Source: CAIWHR01 sp963709525
GTDB lineage: Bacteria > Pseudomonadota > Gammaproteobacteria > Burkholderiales > Casimicrobiaceae
Length of the DNA stretch: 64,000 nucleotides
NCBI GenBank assembly: GCA_963709525.1
Contig: CAVPXB010000025.1
Coordinates: 37,160 to 101,159 of the forward strand
Direction of reading: 5' to 3'
Part shown: positions 54,090 to 62,197 of the stretch, piece by piece
Numbering within the stretch: the stretch's first letter is position 1
How the letters are laid out: each line of letters opens with the position of its first letter
The notes under the pieces: generated by a model
The model's input: only the letters and a program-made list of their open reading frames with translations
Told to the model about the DNA's origin: nothing
The model's database searches: none
Made by a program: the position numbers and the translations under genes

Positions 54090-56354
54090 ATGAGCGAATC
54101 CGCGGTCGACCTCAAACTCACGGGCATGACCTGCGCGGCCTGCGCGGCGCGCATCGAGAAAGTGCTGAACCGCACAGACGGCGTTCGCGCGGCCGTCAAC
54201 TTCGCCAGCGAGACTGCGCACGTCGAGTTCGACGCGGCCAAGGCGGATACGGCCGCGCTGATCGCGAAGATCCGCAGCGCGGGCTTTGACGCGGCCCCCG
54301 CGGTCGACCCCTTCGAGCAGCCCGAGGCCGAGGCACGCGCGCAGAACGAGCGCTATCGGCGTGAGTTGCGGGCGTTCGGCATCGCCGCGATCTTCACCGC
54401 GCCGCTGGCGCTGCAGATGCTGTGGATGCTCGGCGGTCGGCACGACGCCGGCTTGCCGGTGTGGCTGCAGTTCCTGTGCGCACTGCCGGTGCAGTTCTGG
54501 TCCGGTGCGCGCTTCTACGACGGCGCGTACAAGGCGCTGCGCGGCGGCGCGGCCAACATGGACGTCCTGGTGGCGTTGGGGACGAGCGCGGCGTTCGTCT
54601 TCAGCCTGGCCGTGTGGCTGATCCCCATTCCACAGCAGCACGTGTATTTCGAGGCCGGCGCGATGGTGATCACGCTGGTGCTGCTGGGCAAGCTGCTCGA
54701 AGGCCGGGCGAAAGTGAAGACCGCGTCGGCGATTCGCGATCTCCTCAAACTGCAGCCGGCCACGGTCTGGCTCGAGCGCGACGGACGGCTCGAGGAGGCC
54801 GCGGTCGCAAGCGTGCGCGCGGGAGATGTGTTCGTGGTGCGCGGTGGCGATGCGGTGGCGGTCGACGGCCGCGTGCTGTCAGGCGAATCGGTGGTCGACG
54901 AAGCGATGCTGACCGGAGAGAGCGAGCCCGCGTTGAAGCAGCCGGGCGATGCCGTCCACGCCGGAACGGTCAACGCGCACGGCCCGCTGCGCTGCGAGGC
55001 GACCGCGGTGGGCCAGGCGACACTGCTCGCCGGAATTGTCCGGCAGGTGGCGGCGGCGCAGGGGTCGAAGGCGCCGGTGCAGCGGCTGGTCGATCGCGTT
55101 GCCGCGTGGTTCGTCCCGGTGGTGCTGGTGATTGCCGTCATCACCTTCGGCATGACGTGGATGATCGTCGGCAAGTGGGCGGTGGCGCTGATGCATGCGA
55201 CCGCGGTGCTGGTGATCGCCTGCCCCTGCGCGCTCGGACTCGCGACGCCGACGGCGCTGATGGTCGGCGTCGGGCGCGGGGCGCGCGAAGGGATACTGAT
55301 CAAGAACGCCGAGGCGCTGGAGCGCGCCGAGCGCATCGACGTGATGGTCGTCGACAAGACCGGCACGCTGACCATGGGCGCGCCGAGGGTGATCGGCGAG
55401 CTGCCGCAACCCGGATTCTCGCAACACGACCTGGTCCAACTCGCCGCCAGTCTCGAGCACGCCGGGGCACATCCGCTGGGCAAGGCGATCCTGCAGCGCG
55501 CGGCCGAGCTCGGGATCGAGCCGGCAGCGGTCACCGACGCGCGGGTGATTCCCGGGCGCGGCATCAGCGCCGAGGCGAAGGGGGAGTCGTGGCGGCTTGG
55601 ATCGGTGACCTTCCTGCAAGGGGCAGGCGTGAATCTCGACGATCGGGCCATGGCCGCGATGCAGGGCGAGGTGCATACCGTCGTCGGTGTCGCGCGCGAC
55701 GACGCATTCGTCGGCTGGATCCTGCTCGCCGATGAATTGCGCCCCGGTGCGGCGGCGGCGATTGCGACCCTGCGCGAAAAAGGCGTCGCGGTGACCATGC
55801 TGACCGGCGATCATGCCACGGCCGCGGCGGCGATTGCGCGCGCGGCCGGCATCGACGATTGGCGCGCCGGGCAGTTGCCGCAGGACAAGCGCGAGGCCAT
55901 CGACGCGCTGCAGCGCAGCGGCAAGGTTGTCGGCATGGCAGGGGATGGCGTCAACGATGCGCCCGCATTGGCGCAGGCGGACGTCTCGTTCGCCATGGGC
56001 GCGGGTACCGGCAGCGCGCTGTCGGCGGCAGACGTGACATTGTTGCGCAACGATTTGCGCTCGGTCGCGGCGGCGATCGATCTCTCCCGCGCGACGCTCT
56101 CCAAGATCCGGCAGAACCTGTTCTTTGCCTTCATCTACAATGTGCTGGGCATACCGCTCGCGGCGTTGGGATTCCTGTCACCGGTGGTGGCGGGCGCGGC
56201 GATGGCGGCGAGCTCGGTGTCGGTGGTTGCCAACGCCTTGTTGTTGCGGCGCTGGCGGCCACCAGGTGCAGTCGAGCATGGCGCGCACGCGGCGTCGTTG
56301 CGGGCGCGGGAAACGGAAACCATTGGTCAATCGTCCACGGAGAAGAAGTCATGA
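54090..56354 (+). CDS. copA: Copper-exporting P1B-type ATPase
   Basis: A 754-residue inner-membrane Cu(I) pump. It has one N-terminal heavy-metal domain with Cys15 and Cys18 (GMTCAACAAR), eight membrane helices, the TGES phosphatase loop, the transmembrane CPC metal site near 377 (VIACPCALGLATPTA), phosphorylated Asp422 in DKTGTLTMG, the HP motif (GAHPLGKAI) and the hinge GDGVNDAPALAQAD. The single HMA domain is a common bacterial variant. ATG 54090 is preferred. Its stop overlaps copZ as ATGA. Confidence 0.96.
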   Translation: MSESAVDLKLTGMTCAACAARIEKVLNRTDGVRAAVNFASETAHVEFDAAKADTAALIAKIRSAGFDAAPAVDPFEQPEAEARAQNERYRRELRAFGIAAIFTAPLALQMLWMLGGRHDAGLPVWLQFLCALPVQFWSGARFYDGAYKALRGGAANMDVLVALGTSAAFVFSLAVWLIPIPQQHVYFEAGAMVITLVLLGKLLEGRAKVKTASAIRDLLKLQPATVWLERDGRLEEAAVASVRAGDVFVVRGGDAVAVDGRVLSGESVVDEAMLTGESEPALKQPGDAVHAGTVNAHGPLRCEATAVGQATLLAGIVRQVAAAQGSKAPVQRLVDRVAAWFVPVVLVIAVITFGMTWMIVGKWAVALMHATAVLVIACPCALGLATPTALMVGVGRGAREGILIKNAEALERAERIDVMVVDKTGTLTMGAPRVIGELPQPGFSQHDLVQLAASLEHAGAHPLGKAILQRAAELGIEPAAVTDARVIPGRGISAEAKGESWRLGSVTFLQGAGVNLDDRAMAAMQGEVHTVVGVARDDAFVGWILLADELRPGAAAAIATLREKGVAVTMLTGDHATAAAAIARAAGIDDWRAGQLPQDKREAIDALQRSGKVVGMAGDGVNDAPALAQADVSFAMGAGTGSALSAADVTLLRNDLRSVAAAIDLSRATLSKIRQNLFFAFIYNVLGIPLAALGFLSPVVAGAAMAASSVSVVANALLLRRWRPPGAVEHGAHAASLRARETETIGQSSTEKKS

Positions 56355-56572
56355 GCGAAAGCGTCACACAGGAATTCGCCATCGAGGGCATGAGTTGCCA
56401 GGGCTGCGTGCGCGGCGTCACCGGTGCGCTTTCCAAGGTCGCGGGCGTCAGATCCGTCGACGTGTCGTTGGAGAGTGCGGGTGCGACGGTCGAGTTCGAT
56501 CCGACAAGCGTGCAACCCGCGGCGATCATCGCAGCGATCGAGGCGGCCGGCTTCGACGCGCGTCCGCGCTGA
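56351..56572 (+). CDS. copZ: Copper chaperone CopZ
   Basis: A 73-residue stand-alone heavy-metal-binding domain with Cys16 and Cys19 (EGMSCQGCVRG) and the beta-alpha-beta ferredoxin-like pattern ending AIEAAGFDARP. It carries Cu(I) in the cytosol and hands it to CopA. Translational coupling to copA through the ATGA overlap gives matched expression. Confidence 0.93.
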   Translation: MSESVTQEFAIEGMSCQGCVRGVTGALSKVAGVRSVDVSLESAGATVEFDPTSVQPAAIIAAIEAAGFDARPR

Positions 56573-56638
56573 TCCTGCGACGCGTGTCCTGCGGCTGCCC
56601 GCGGGCCATGTGCGCAAGCGCGTATAATCGGGCCCCTT

Positions 56639-56715
56639 CGGGGTGTAGCGCAGCCCGGTAGCGCGCTTGCTTTGGGAGCAAGATGTCGGAGGTTCAAATC
56701 CTCTCACCCCGACCA
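56639..56715 (+). tRNA. tRNA-Pro (anticodon TGG)
   Basis: A 77-nt tRNA with encoded CCA. The acceptor arm is CGGGGTG/CACCCCG, the anticodon stem is CTTGC/GCAAG with loop TTTGGGA (anticodon TGG), and the T arm contains GGTTCAAATCC. TATAAT at 56623-56628 is a good -10 box followed by a GC-rich discriminator (GGGCCCC), typical of stringently controlled tRNA promoters. A -35 box is not clear. No integrated element is attached to its 3' end. Confidence 0.98.
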
Positions 56716-56847
56716 GAAACATGCGATGGAGATCAATCACGTGCAACGCGTGATTGGACGCGCGAGACGGCAGGAATTTGGGCGCCAGCAACTTCGGGCG
56801 GCGCCGCAGGCCCTCGGAATCCGCGCAGCAAGGGCAATGGTGGCCAT

Positions 56848-57687
56848 ATGCTGAGATTGATTCCCGGTCGGTTGCTTGCCACATGGCATGGAATCCTCAG
56901 GGCGACTGCGGTGCTGGTACTGTGCAGCGCTGCCAGCGCGAACGCCGAGGACATCAGGATCGGCGGCACTGGTGCGGGCTTGGGAACCATGCGACTGTTG
57001 GCCGAGGCCTATGCCAGGAGCCACCCGAATACCAGGATTGCGGTGTTGCCCAGCATTGGCAGCAGCGGCAGCATCAAGGCCGTGCTGTCAGGGGCGATCC
57101 AGATCGGGCTCAGCTCGCGGCCTTTGACCGAGGACGAAGTCAAGGCGGGTGCCGTCGGAGTCGAGTATGGCCGCACACCGCTCGTCTTCGCCACCTCCAT
57201 GACGACCAAGACCGGCGGCCTCACCACGCAGAACCTGGTCGACATCTATGCCGGCAAGACCGAACAGTGGCCGGACGGCACGAAGATCCGTCTGCTGCTG
57301 CGTCCGATCGGAGACTCCGACAGCAAATTGATCAAGAACATGTCGCCCGCGATGCGTGAAGCGACGCGTGCAGCGGAGCAGCGCAAGGGGATGTCGTTCA
57401 CGGTTACCGACCAGGACACCGCGAACAACATCGAGAAAGTCCCGGGCGCACTGGGACCATCCACCCTCGCGCTGATTCTTTCCGAGAAGCGCCAAGTCAA
57501 GGTGCTGACGTTGAACGGCATCGCGCCCGATGCGAAGTCGATCGCCGACGGCAGTTACCCGCTGTACAAGCAACTGCTGCTCATCACGGGACCGAAGACA
57601 CCCGCTCCCGCACACGAGTTCGTCACCTTCGTGCGGTCTGCGGCCGGTCGCGAGATCCTGTCGCAGACCGGTCACTGGGTGAATTGA
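56848..57687 (+). CDS. Phosphate-type periplasmic substrate-binding protein
   Basis: A 279-residue exported binding protein. The signal peptide covers about residues 1-33 (ATAVLVLCSAASANA). The mature part follows the PstS-like fold: IRIGGTGAGLGTMRLLAEAY, LPSIGSSGSIKAVLSGAIQI with a Ser/Gly anion-binding loop, and a second-lobe region FTVTDQDTANNIEKVPGALG. Phosphate or a similar oxyanion is likely. No ABC permease or ATPase is next to it. Instead its TGA overlaps the TTG start of a diguanylate cyclase gene, pointing to a sensory role. Confidence 0.87.
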   Translation: MLRLIPGRLLATWHGILRATAVLVLCSAASANAEDIRIGGTGAGLGTMRLLAEAYARSHPNTRIAVLPSIGSSGSIKAVLSGAIQIGLSSRPLTEDEVKAGAVGVEYGRTPLVFATSMTTKTGGLTTQNLVDIYAGKTEQWPDGTKIRLLLRPIGDSDSKLIKNMSPAMREATRAAEQRKGMSFTVTDQDTANNIEKVPGALGPSTLALILSEKRQVKVLTLNGIAPDAKSIADGSYPLYKQLLLITGPKTPAPAHEFVTFVRSAAGREILSQTGHWVN

Positions 57688-59153
57688 GCCTCAACAACTC
57701 GGTGGATCACATGCTTGCCTCCGCTCTGCCGTCATCACGTCTGTTTGGCGTCTTGGTTGCCGTCGTGGCAAGCCTGGTGGCAGTGGGGTTGCCACTGGTC
57801 TACTTCGGTCTCGGCTACGGCGCGCTCGATTCGGCGCTCGAGACCGAGGCGAAGGTCAAAGCGGAAATCATCAACCAGGCGATCAGCGCCTCGCCCGAAA
57901 TGTGGCGGTTCGAAGAGCAGCGCCTGGGCGAACTGCTGGACCGATTTCCGATCCAGCTGGAAAGCGAGCAGGCGCAGATCCTCACCGATGGCGGCGAGCT
58001 CATCGCCGCTTCCGACCACATGATCGAGAGACCCATGATGGTCCGGTCAGCGCCCTTGTTTGATTCCGGCACGCCGGTGGGCCGCGTCGAGGTGCGACGT
58101 TCGCTGCGCGGCCTGTTCCTCGGGACTGGGTTCGCTGCACTGCTCAGTGGCGCTGTTGCAATCGTCCTGTTCGGCTTGCTGCGAGCCCTGCGGGCACGCG
58201 AGAGTCGAATCGTCGACGCCATGTTCGATGAGCAGGAGCGGGCGCGTGTCACGCTCGATTCCATCGGCGACGCCGTCATCACCACCGATGCTGCGATGAG
58301 AATCGAATACCTCAACCCGGTGGCTGAACGCCTCACGCAGTGGACGTTGGCGGAGGCCAGGGGACGGCCCCTGTCCGACGTGATGCCACTGATCAACGAG
58401 GCGACGAGGCAGCCAACCTCGACCCCGATGGATCAGGTGCTGCGCGAGAACCGCAGCGCGCCATTGTCCAGGGAGGTCGCGCTGATGCAGCGTGACGGCT
58501 CCCCTCTGGCCATCGAGGACGGCGCTGCTCCGATCCAGGACCGGCAGGGCCGAGTGATCGGCGGCGTGACGGTGTTCCGCGATGTGACCGCTGCGCGTAG
58601 CATGGCGCAGCGCATCTCCTGGGCGGCCACCCATGACACCTTGACCGGACTGGTGAACCGGCAAGAATTCGAGGATCGCGTCGACGCCGCACTGGCCACC
58701 GCCCGCAACTCGGCCAAGAATCACGCGCTGCTCTACATGGATCTCGACCGGTTCAAGGTCGTCAACGACACCTCCGGACACGCGGCAGGCGATTTATTGC
58801 TCAAACAGGTCTCCACGCTGTTTCAGGAGAAGTTGCGGGAGTCTGACACGCTGGCGCGGTTGGGCGGAGATGAGTTCGGCGTGTTGCTGGATGGTTGTCC
58901 GCTCGATCGCGCCGAACGGATCGCCGCAGACCTGCTCGCCGCCATAGGGGATTTCCGGTTCAACTGGGACGGCAGGACGTTCACTGTCGGCGTCAGCATC
59001 GGTCTGGCGGCGATCGCCGAAGGCAGCGGCAGCCGCACGGATGTCTTTGGTGCAGCCGACGCCGCCTGCTATGCGGCCAAGGAACAGGGGCGAAACCGTG
59101 TCTGCGTCTTCCACGACACCAGCGTCGACCGGCCCGGCGCCAGGCGTAACTGA
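57684..59153 (+). CDS. Membrane PAS-GGDEF diguanylate cyclase
   Basis: A 489-residue inner-membrane sensor. One helix near residues 20-42 and a second near 150-170 enclose a periplasmic domain. A PAS domain (about 190-310; LDSIGDAVITTDAAMRIEYLN) follows, then a GGDEF domain (about 325-480) with the catalytic GGDEF near residue 394 and an RxxD inhibitory site (RESD) five residues before it, so it should make c-di-GMP. There is no EAL domain. The last residues run into a LysR remnant, so the natural C-terminus may be altered. TTG 57684 overlaps the binding-protein stop (TTGA). Confidence 0.9.
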   Translation: MSLNNSVDHMLASALPSSRLFGVLVAVVASLVAVGLPLVYFGLGYGALDSALETEAKVKAEIINQAISASPEMWRFEEQRLGELLDRFPIQLESEQAQILTDGGELIAASDHMIERPMMVRSAPLFDSGTPVGRVEVRRSLRGLFLGTGFAALLSGAVAIVLFGLLRALRARESRIVDAMFDEQERARVTLDSIGDAVITTDAAMRIEYLNPVAERLTQWTLAEARGRPLSDVMPLINEATRQPTSTPMDQVLRENRSAPLSREVALMQRDGSPLAIEDGAAPIQDRQGRVIGGVTVFRDVTAARSMAQRISWAATHDTLTGLVNRQEFEDRVDAALATARNSAKNHALLYMDLDRFKVVNDTSGHAAGDLLLKQVSTLFQEKLRESDTLARLGGDEFGVLLDGCPLDRAERIAADLLAAIGDFRFNWDGRTFTVGVSIGLAAIAEGSGSRTDVFGAADAACYAAKEQGRNRVCVFHDTSVDRPGARRN

Positions 59154-59330
59154 CTTGGATCTGCTGCTCTGGCCGTTCCACGCGCTTGACGACCAACCGC
59201 CCGGTGTCGATGTAGGGCTGTGCGAGGCAGGTCGGCAAGAACCCAGCGCCCAGTCCCCGAATCTGCGCGTCCACCTTGGCGGGCATGCCGATGACGGTGA
59301 ACACATCCTGGCCCGCCAGCAGCCCGATTT
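59130..59330 (-). pseudogene. LysR-type regulator, C-terminal remnant
   Basis: On the minus strand the frame reads GLLAGQDVFTVIGMPAKVDA, then QIRGLGAGFLPTCLAQPYID, TGRLVVKRVE and VSYAWR. This is the end of a LysR substrate-binding domain. The DNA-binding domain is missing: an in-frame TAA precedes it and the pirin gene begins 26 bases away. The C-terminal end merges with the diguanylate cyclase gene. LysR genes are commonly divergent from pirin genes, so this is the leftover of such a regulator after a deletion or rearrangement. Confidence 0.7.
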
Positions 59331-59355
59331 AGTTCATCGACAAGGAGTTCCGCAC

Positions 59356-60060
59356 ATGCTCACGCTTCGCAAATCGCAGGACCGCGGCTACGCCGACCAC
59401 GGCTGGCTCAGGAGCTACCACTCATTCTCGTTCGCCGGCTATTACGATCCGGCGCACATGGGCTGGGGCAACCTGCGCGTGATCAACGAAGACCGCGTGG
59501 CGCCGGGCATGGGCTTCGGCACGCACGGTCACCGCGACATGGAAATCATCAGCTACGTGCTCTCGGGCGAACTGGCGCATCAGGACAGCATGGGCAACGT
59601 CAAGGGCATTCCGCCCGGCGACGTGCAGCGCATGAGCGCCGGCACAGGCGTGACGCACAGCGAGTTCAACCACGCCGAAGGCCAGACCACCCACTTCCTC
59701 CAGATCTGGATCGAGCCGAACGTGACCGGCATCCCGCCGAGCTACGAGCAGAAGACGATTCCGGTCGAGCAGAAGCGGGGCGTTCTGCGCCTGGTGGCAT
59801 CGCCCGACGGAGCACAGGGCTCGGTCACGATCCATGCCGACGCGGCGCTCTATGCCGGGCTGTTCGATGGCAGCGAGACGGCGGAGCTGGCCCTGAACCC
59901 GGCCCGCAAAGGCTATGTGCATCTCGTGCGTGGCGCGCTCGAGGTCAATGGCCAGCGGATCGGCGCCGGGGATGCGGTATTGGTGCAAGGCGAAAGCCGG
60001 ATCGTGCTGACCCACGGCGCCGACGCCGAGGTGCTGGTGTTCGATCTGGCGGCCTGCTGA
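59356..60060 (+). CDS. Pirin-family bicupin protein (quercetinase-like)
   Basis: A 234-residue bicupin. The metal ligands of the first cupin appear in GTHGHRDMEIISYVLSGELA (His, His, Glu) and THSEFNH, and the second cupin is degenerate. The family includes YhhW quercetin 2,3-dioxygenase and redox-related proteins, and the true substrate is often unknown. ATG 59356 has AAGGAG eight bases upstream. A LysR remnant precedes it. The 117-base gap to the next gene shows nothing notable. Confidence 0.9.
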   Translation: MLTLRKSQDRGYADHGWLRSYHSFSFAGYYDPAHMGWGNLRVINEDRVAPGMGFGTHGHRDMEIISYVLSGELAHQDSMGNVKGIPPGDVQRMSAGTGVTHSEFNHAEGQTTHFLQIWIEPNVTGIPPSYEQKTIPVEQKRGVLRLVASPDGAQGSVTIHADAALYAGLFDGSETAELALNPARKGYVHLVRGALEVNGQRIGAGDAVLVQGESRIVLTHGADAEVLVFDLAAC

Positions 60061-60177
60061 CGCTCGCTGCCTGGGGCGCCGGTGCGTGGCGTATGGACGC
60101 GCGTCGAAACCAGTAGATCGCGCGTTCACAGGTCCAGCGGCTCGGGCGACCTCCAGTGGTCGGATCGGGCACTGAAT

Positions 60178-60927
60178 TCACGATGCCGCCGCCCGGATGG
60201 CGATCCGCTTGGCGCGCGCCCGGATGTTGAGGGCTTCAACCAGCAGCGAGAACAGCATCGCGGTGTAGATGTAGCCCTTGGGCACATGGAAGCCGAAGGC
60301 CTCGCCGATCAGCGCCAGGCCGACCATGTTGAGGAACGCGAGCGCCAGCACCTTGATCGACGGATGGCGGTGGACGAACTCGCCGATCGGGCGGGCCGCG
60401 AACATCATCACGGCGACGGACGCGACGATGGCCGCGACCATCACGCCGATCTGGTCGACCATGCCCACGGCGGTGATCACCGAGTCGAGCGAAAAGACGA
60501 TATCGATGACGCCGATCTGGGCAATGACGCTCCAGAACAACGCCCTGCCGGTCCTGCCGTCGATCGTCCCGGCGGACGGCCCCTGCTCGTCCTTGGCTTC
60601 GACCTCGAGGAATATTTCGTGCGACGCCTTGTACAGCAGGAACAATCCGCCGAACAGCAGGATGAGGTCGCGGCCGCTGACGTCCTCCCCGAGAACCGTG
60701 AACAGCGTTCCGGTGAGCCCCATCACCCAGGACAGCGAGACGAGCAGCCCCAGCCGCGAAAACATGGCGAGGCCCAGGCCCAGCCGGCGCGCCTTGTCGC
60801 GGACCTCGGACGGCAGCCTTGAGACGAGAATGCTGATGAAAATGATGTTGTCGACACCGAGCACGATCTCGAGCGCAGTGAGCATCGCGAACGCCATCCA
60901 GATCTCGGGGTTGGTCAGGAATGCCAT
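60178..60927 (-). CDS. TerC-family membrane protein
   Basis: A 249-residue protein with seven to eight hydrophobic segments. Family signatures are EIVLGVDNIIFISILVSRLP in the first half and DIVFSLDSVITAVGMV in the second, each with a conserved Asp in the membrane. TerC/Alx relatives export manganese or are linked to tellurite resistance and metalation of secreted proteins. ATG 60927 begins the conserved part. I looked upstream for a yybP-ykoY manganese riboswitch and did not find one. Confidence 0.93.
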   Translation of the reverse strand: MAFLTNPEIWMAFAMLTALEIVLGVDNIIFISILVSRLPSEVRDKARRLGLGLAMFSRLGLLVSLSWVMGLTGTLFTVLGEDVSGRDLILLFGGLFLLYKASHEIFLEVEAKDEQGPSAGTIDGRTGRALFWSVIAQIGVIDIVFSLDSVITAVGMVDQIGVMVAAIVASVAVMMFAARPIGEFVHRHPSIKVLALAFLNMVGLALIGEAFGFHVPKGYIYTAMLFSLLVEALNIRARAKRIAIRAAAS

Positions 60928-61309
60928 GTCGTCGTCGCCCTTCCTGTCGGTGGGTTGCCATCGTGGATTTGCGCTCAAGGCGCGGCACCTGTCAGTCCGG
61001 GGAATTCTACCGGGAGGCGTCAGGGGGTGCGCCGCAAGCTACGTTTGCCGATGCTGGCCTTGGCCGCGACCCGAGGCACGCTTGGCGGCCGAGATCGAAG
61101 GCCACGGAGCACTCAAGCTGTATGATTCGCGCCATGACGCATCACGCCCATGTGCGCGCCTGACAGGCAGGGCGGCATGGACAGTTCTGTCACACGTTCC
61201 GCTGCTGCTCCTTGTGCCGAAGCACCGGTCCGGGACTGCGTGGACAATGGGTTGTGGTCACTCTGATCCTGGGAGCCGCTCGTGATCAATCAGCGAAGGG
61301 TGAGCATCG
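60928..61309. other. Intergenic region, 382 bp
   Basis: This divergent gap between the TerC gene and the trypsin-like lipoprotein gene must hold both promoters. I see no convincing gene, RNA structure or repeat in it. Confidence 0.5.
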
Positions 61310-62116
61310 TTGCGGTGTCGCGACACCGCTTTTCGAAGATTTCCGCATTCCGGTGCTGACCGTTACGCGTGTTGCGACTCGCATAGGCTCACGCGTCGCG
61401 CCCCGTCCCTGTGGACGGAGCACCGTACTCGTCTGCGGGCGTCGCTGAAGGGCCTCGCGCGGGCGGGGGCTGCCACGCTCGTTGCCGCGAGTGCGGCGCT
61501 GCTGGCAGCGTGCATCAGCCTTCCACATGCCAGGCCGCCGGATCTCGTTGACGTCATCCGTCAGGCGTCGCCAGCAGTTGTTGCAATCGGAGGCGAGCGA
61601 GAGATCGTTGGTTCCGGTTTCCGACTCGCGGATACTCGCCTGGTAGTGACCGCTGCGCATGTCGTCAACTCGGCGCGCGGCGGCCTCTACGTAATATGGA
61701 ATTCGAAGCGTGCTTCCGCGCGCGTCGTCCAAGTCGACCCGGACAACGATCTCGCATTGCTGGAACTCGACACGGAACCCTTGATGCCCGGGTTGCAGCT
61801 CGCGCCCGGAGTGACACCCGTGGCGGCAGGCGAGTGGATTGTCATCCTCGGTTGTCCGTTTGGTGCGCGAACCACGGCCACGACGGGGATCGTGAGTGCC
61901 GGACCGGGTGCCGTGCTCGAACCCGCGTCTTTGCGCACGCGGATCCAGCTCAACGCCGCAGTCAACCCAGGCAACTCGGGAGGACCTGTCGTCAATCTCG
62001 AGGGGCGCGTCCTCGGCATCGCCAGCGCAACGATCCCAGGCGGCTTCGGCCTCGCCTTCGCCGTCCCGGTGTCAGCGCTCGCCAGCTTGCTGTCCAGGGG
62101 GCAGGCGGGGCCATGA
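61310..62116 (+). CDS. Trypsin-like serine protease, predicted lipoprotein
   Basis: A protein of up to 268 residues. A lipobox (AALLAAC, Cys68 from the first codon) follows a hydrophobic stretch, so the mature enzyme is membrane-anchored in the periplasm. The S1C catalytic triad is complete: His117 in VVTAAHVV, Asp147 in DPDNDLALLEL and Ser223 in NPGNSGGP. Unlike DegP/DegQ it has no PDZ domain. The start is uncertain: only TTG 61310 and later CTG codons are available, and the first 45 residues do not look like a signal, so the true start may be nearer the lipobox. Confidence 0.83.
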   Translation: MRCRDTAFRRFPHSGADRYACCDSHRLTRRAPSLWTEHRTRLRASLKGLARAGAATLVAASAALLAACISLPHARPPDLVDVIRQASPAVVAIGGEREIVGSGFRLADTRLVVTAAHVVNSARGGLYVIWNSKRASARVVQVDPDNDLALLELDTEPLMPGLQLAPGVTPVAAGEWIVILGCPFGARTTATTGIVSAGPGAVLEPASLRTRIQLNAAVNPGNSGGPVVNLEGRVLGIASATIPGGFGLAFAVPVSALASLLSRGQAGP

Positions 62117-62197
62117 ACCCCACGCGCTCACCGGGCGGCGGCTGAAGGACCAGGACGCCCGCGCCCGGCGCGAATCCTCCCGCAGCGCCAAACGGCC

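Noticed and set aside
56639..56715. tRNA-Pro as an integration site for a genomic island
   Set aside because: No integrase gene follows and no repeat of the tRNA 3' end was noticed in the next 4 kb.
60928..61100. Possible yybP-ykoY manganese riboswitch upstream of the TerC gene
   Set aside because: The conserved core and terminator were not found on the minus strand.
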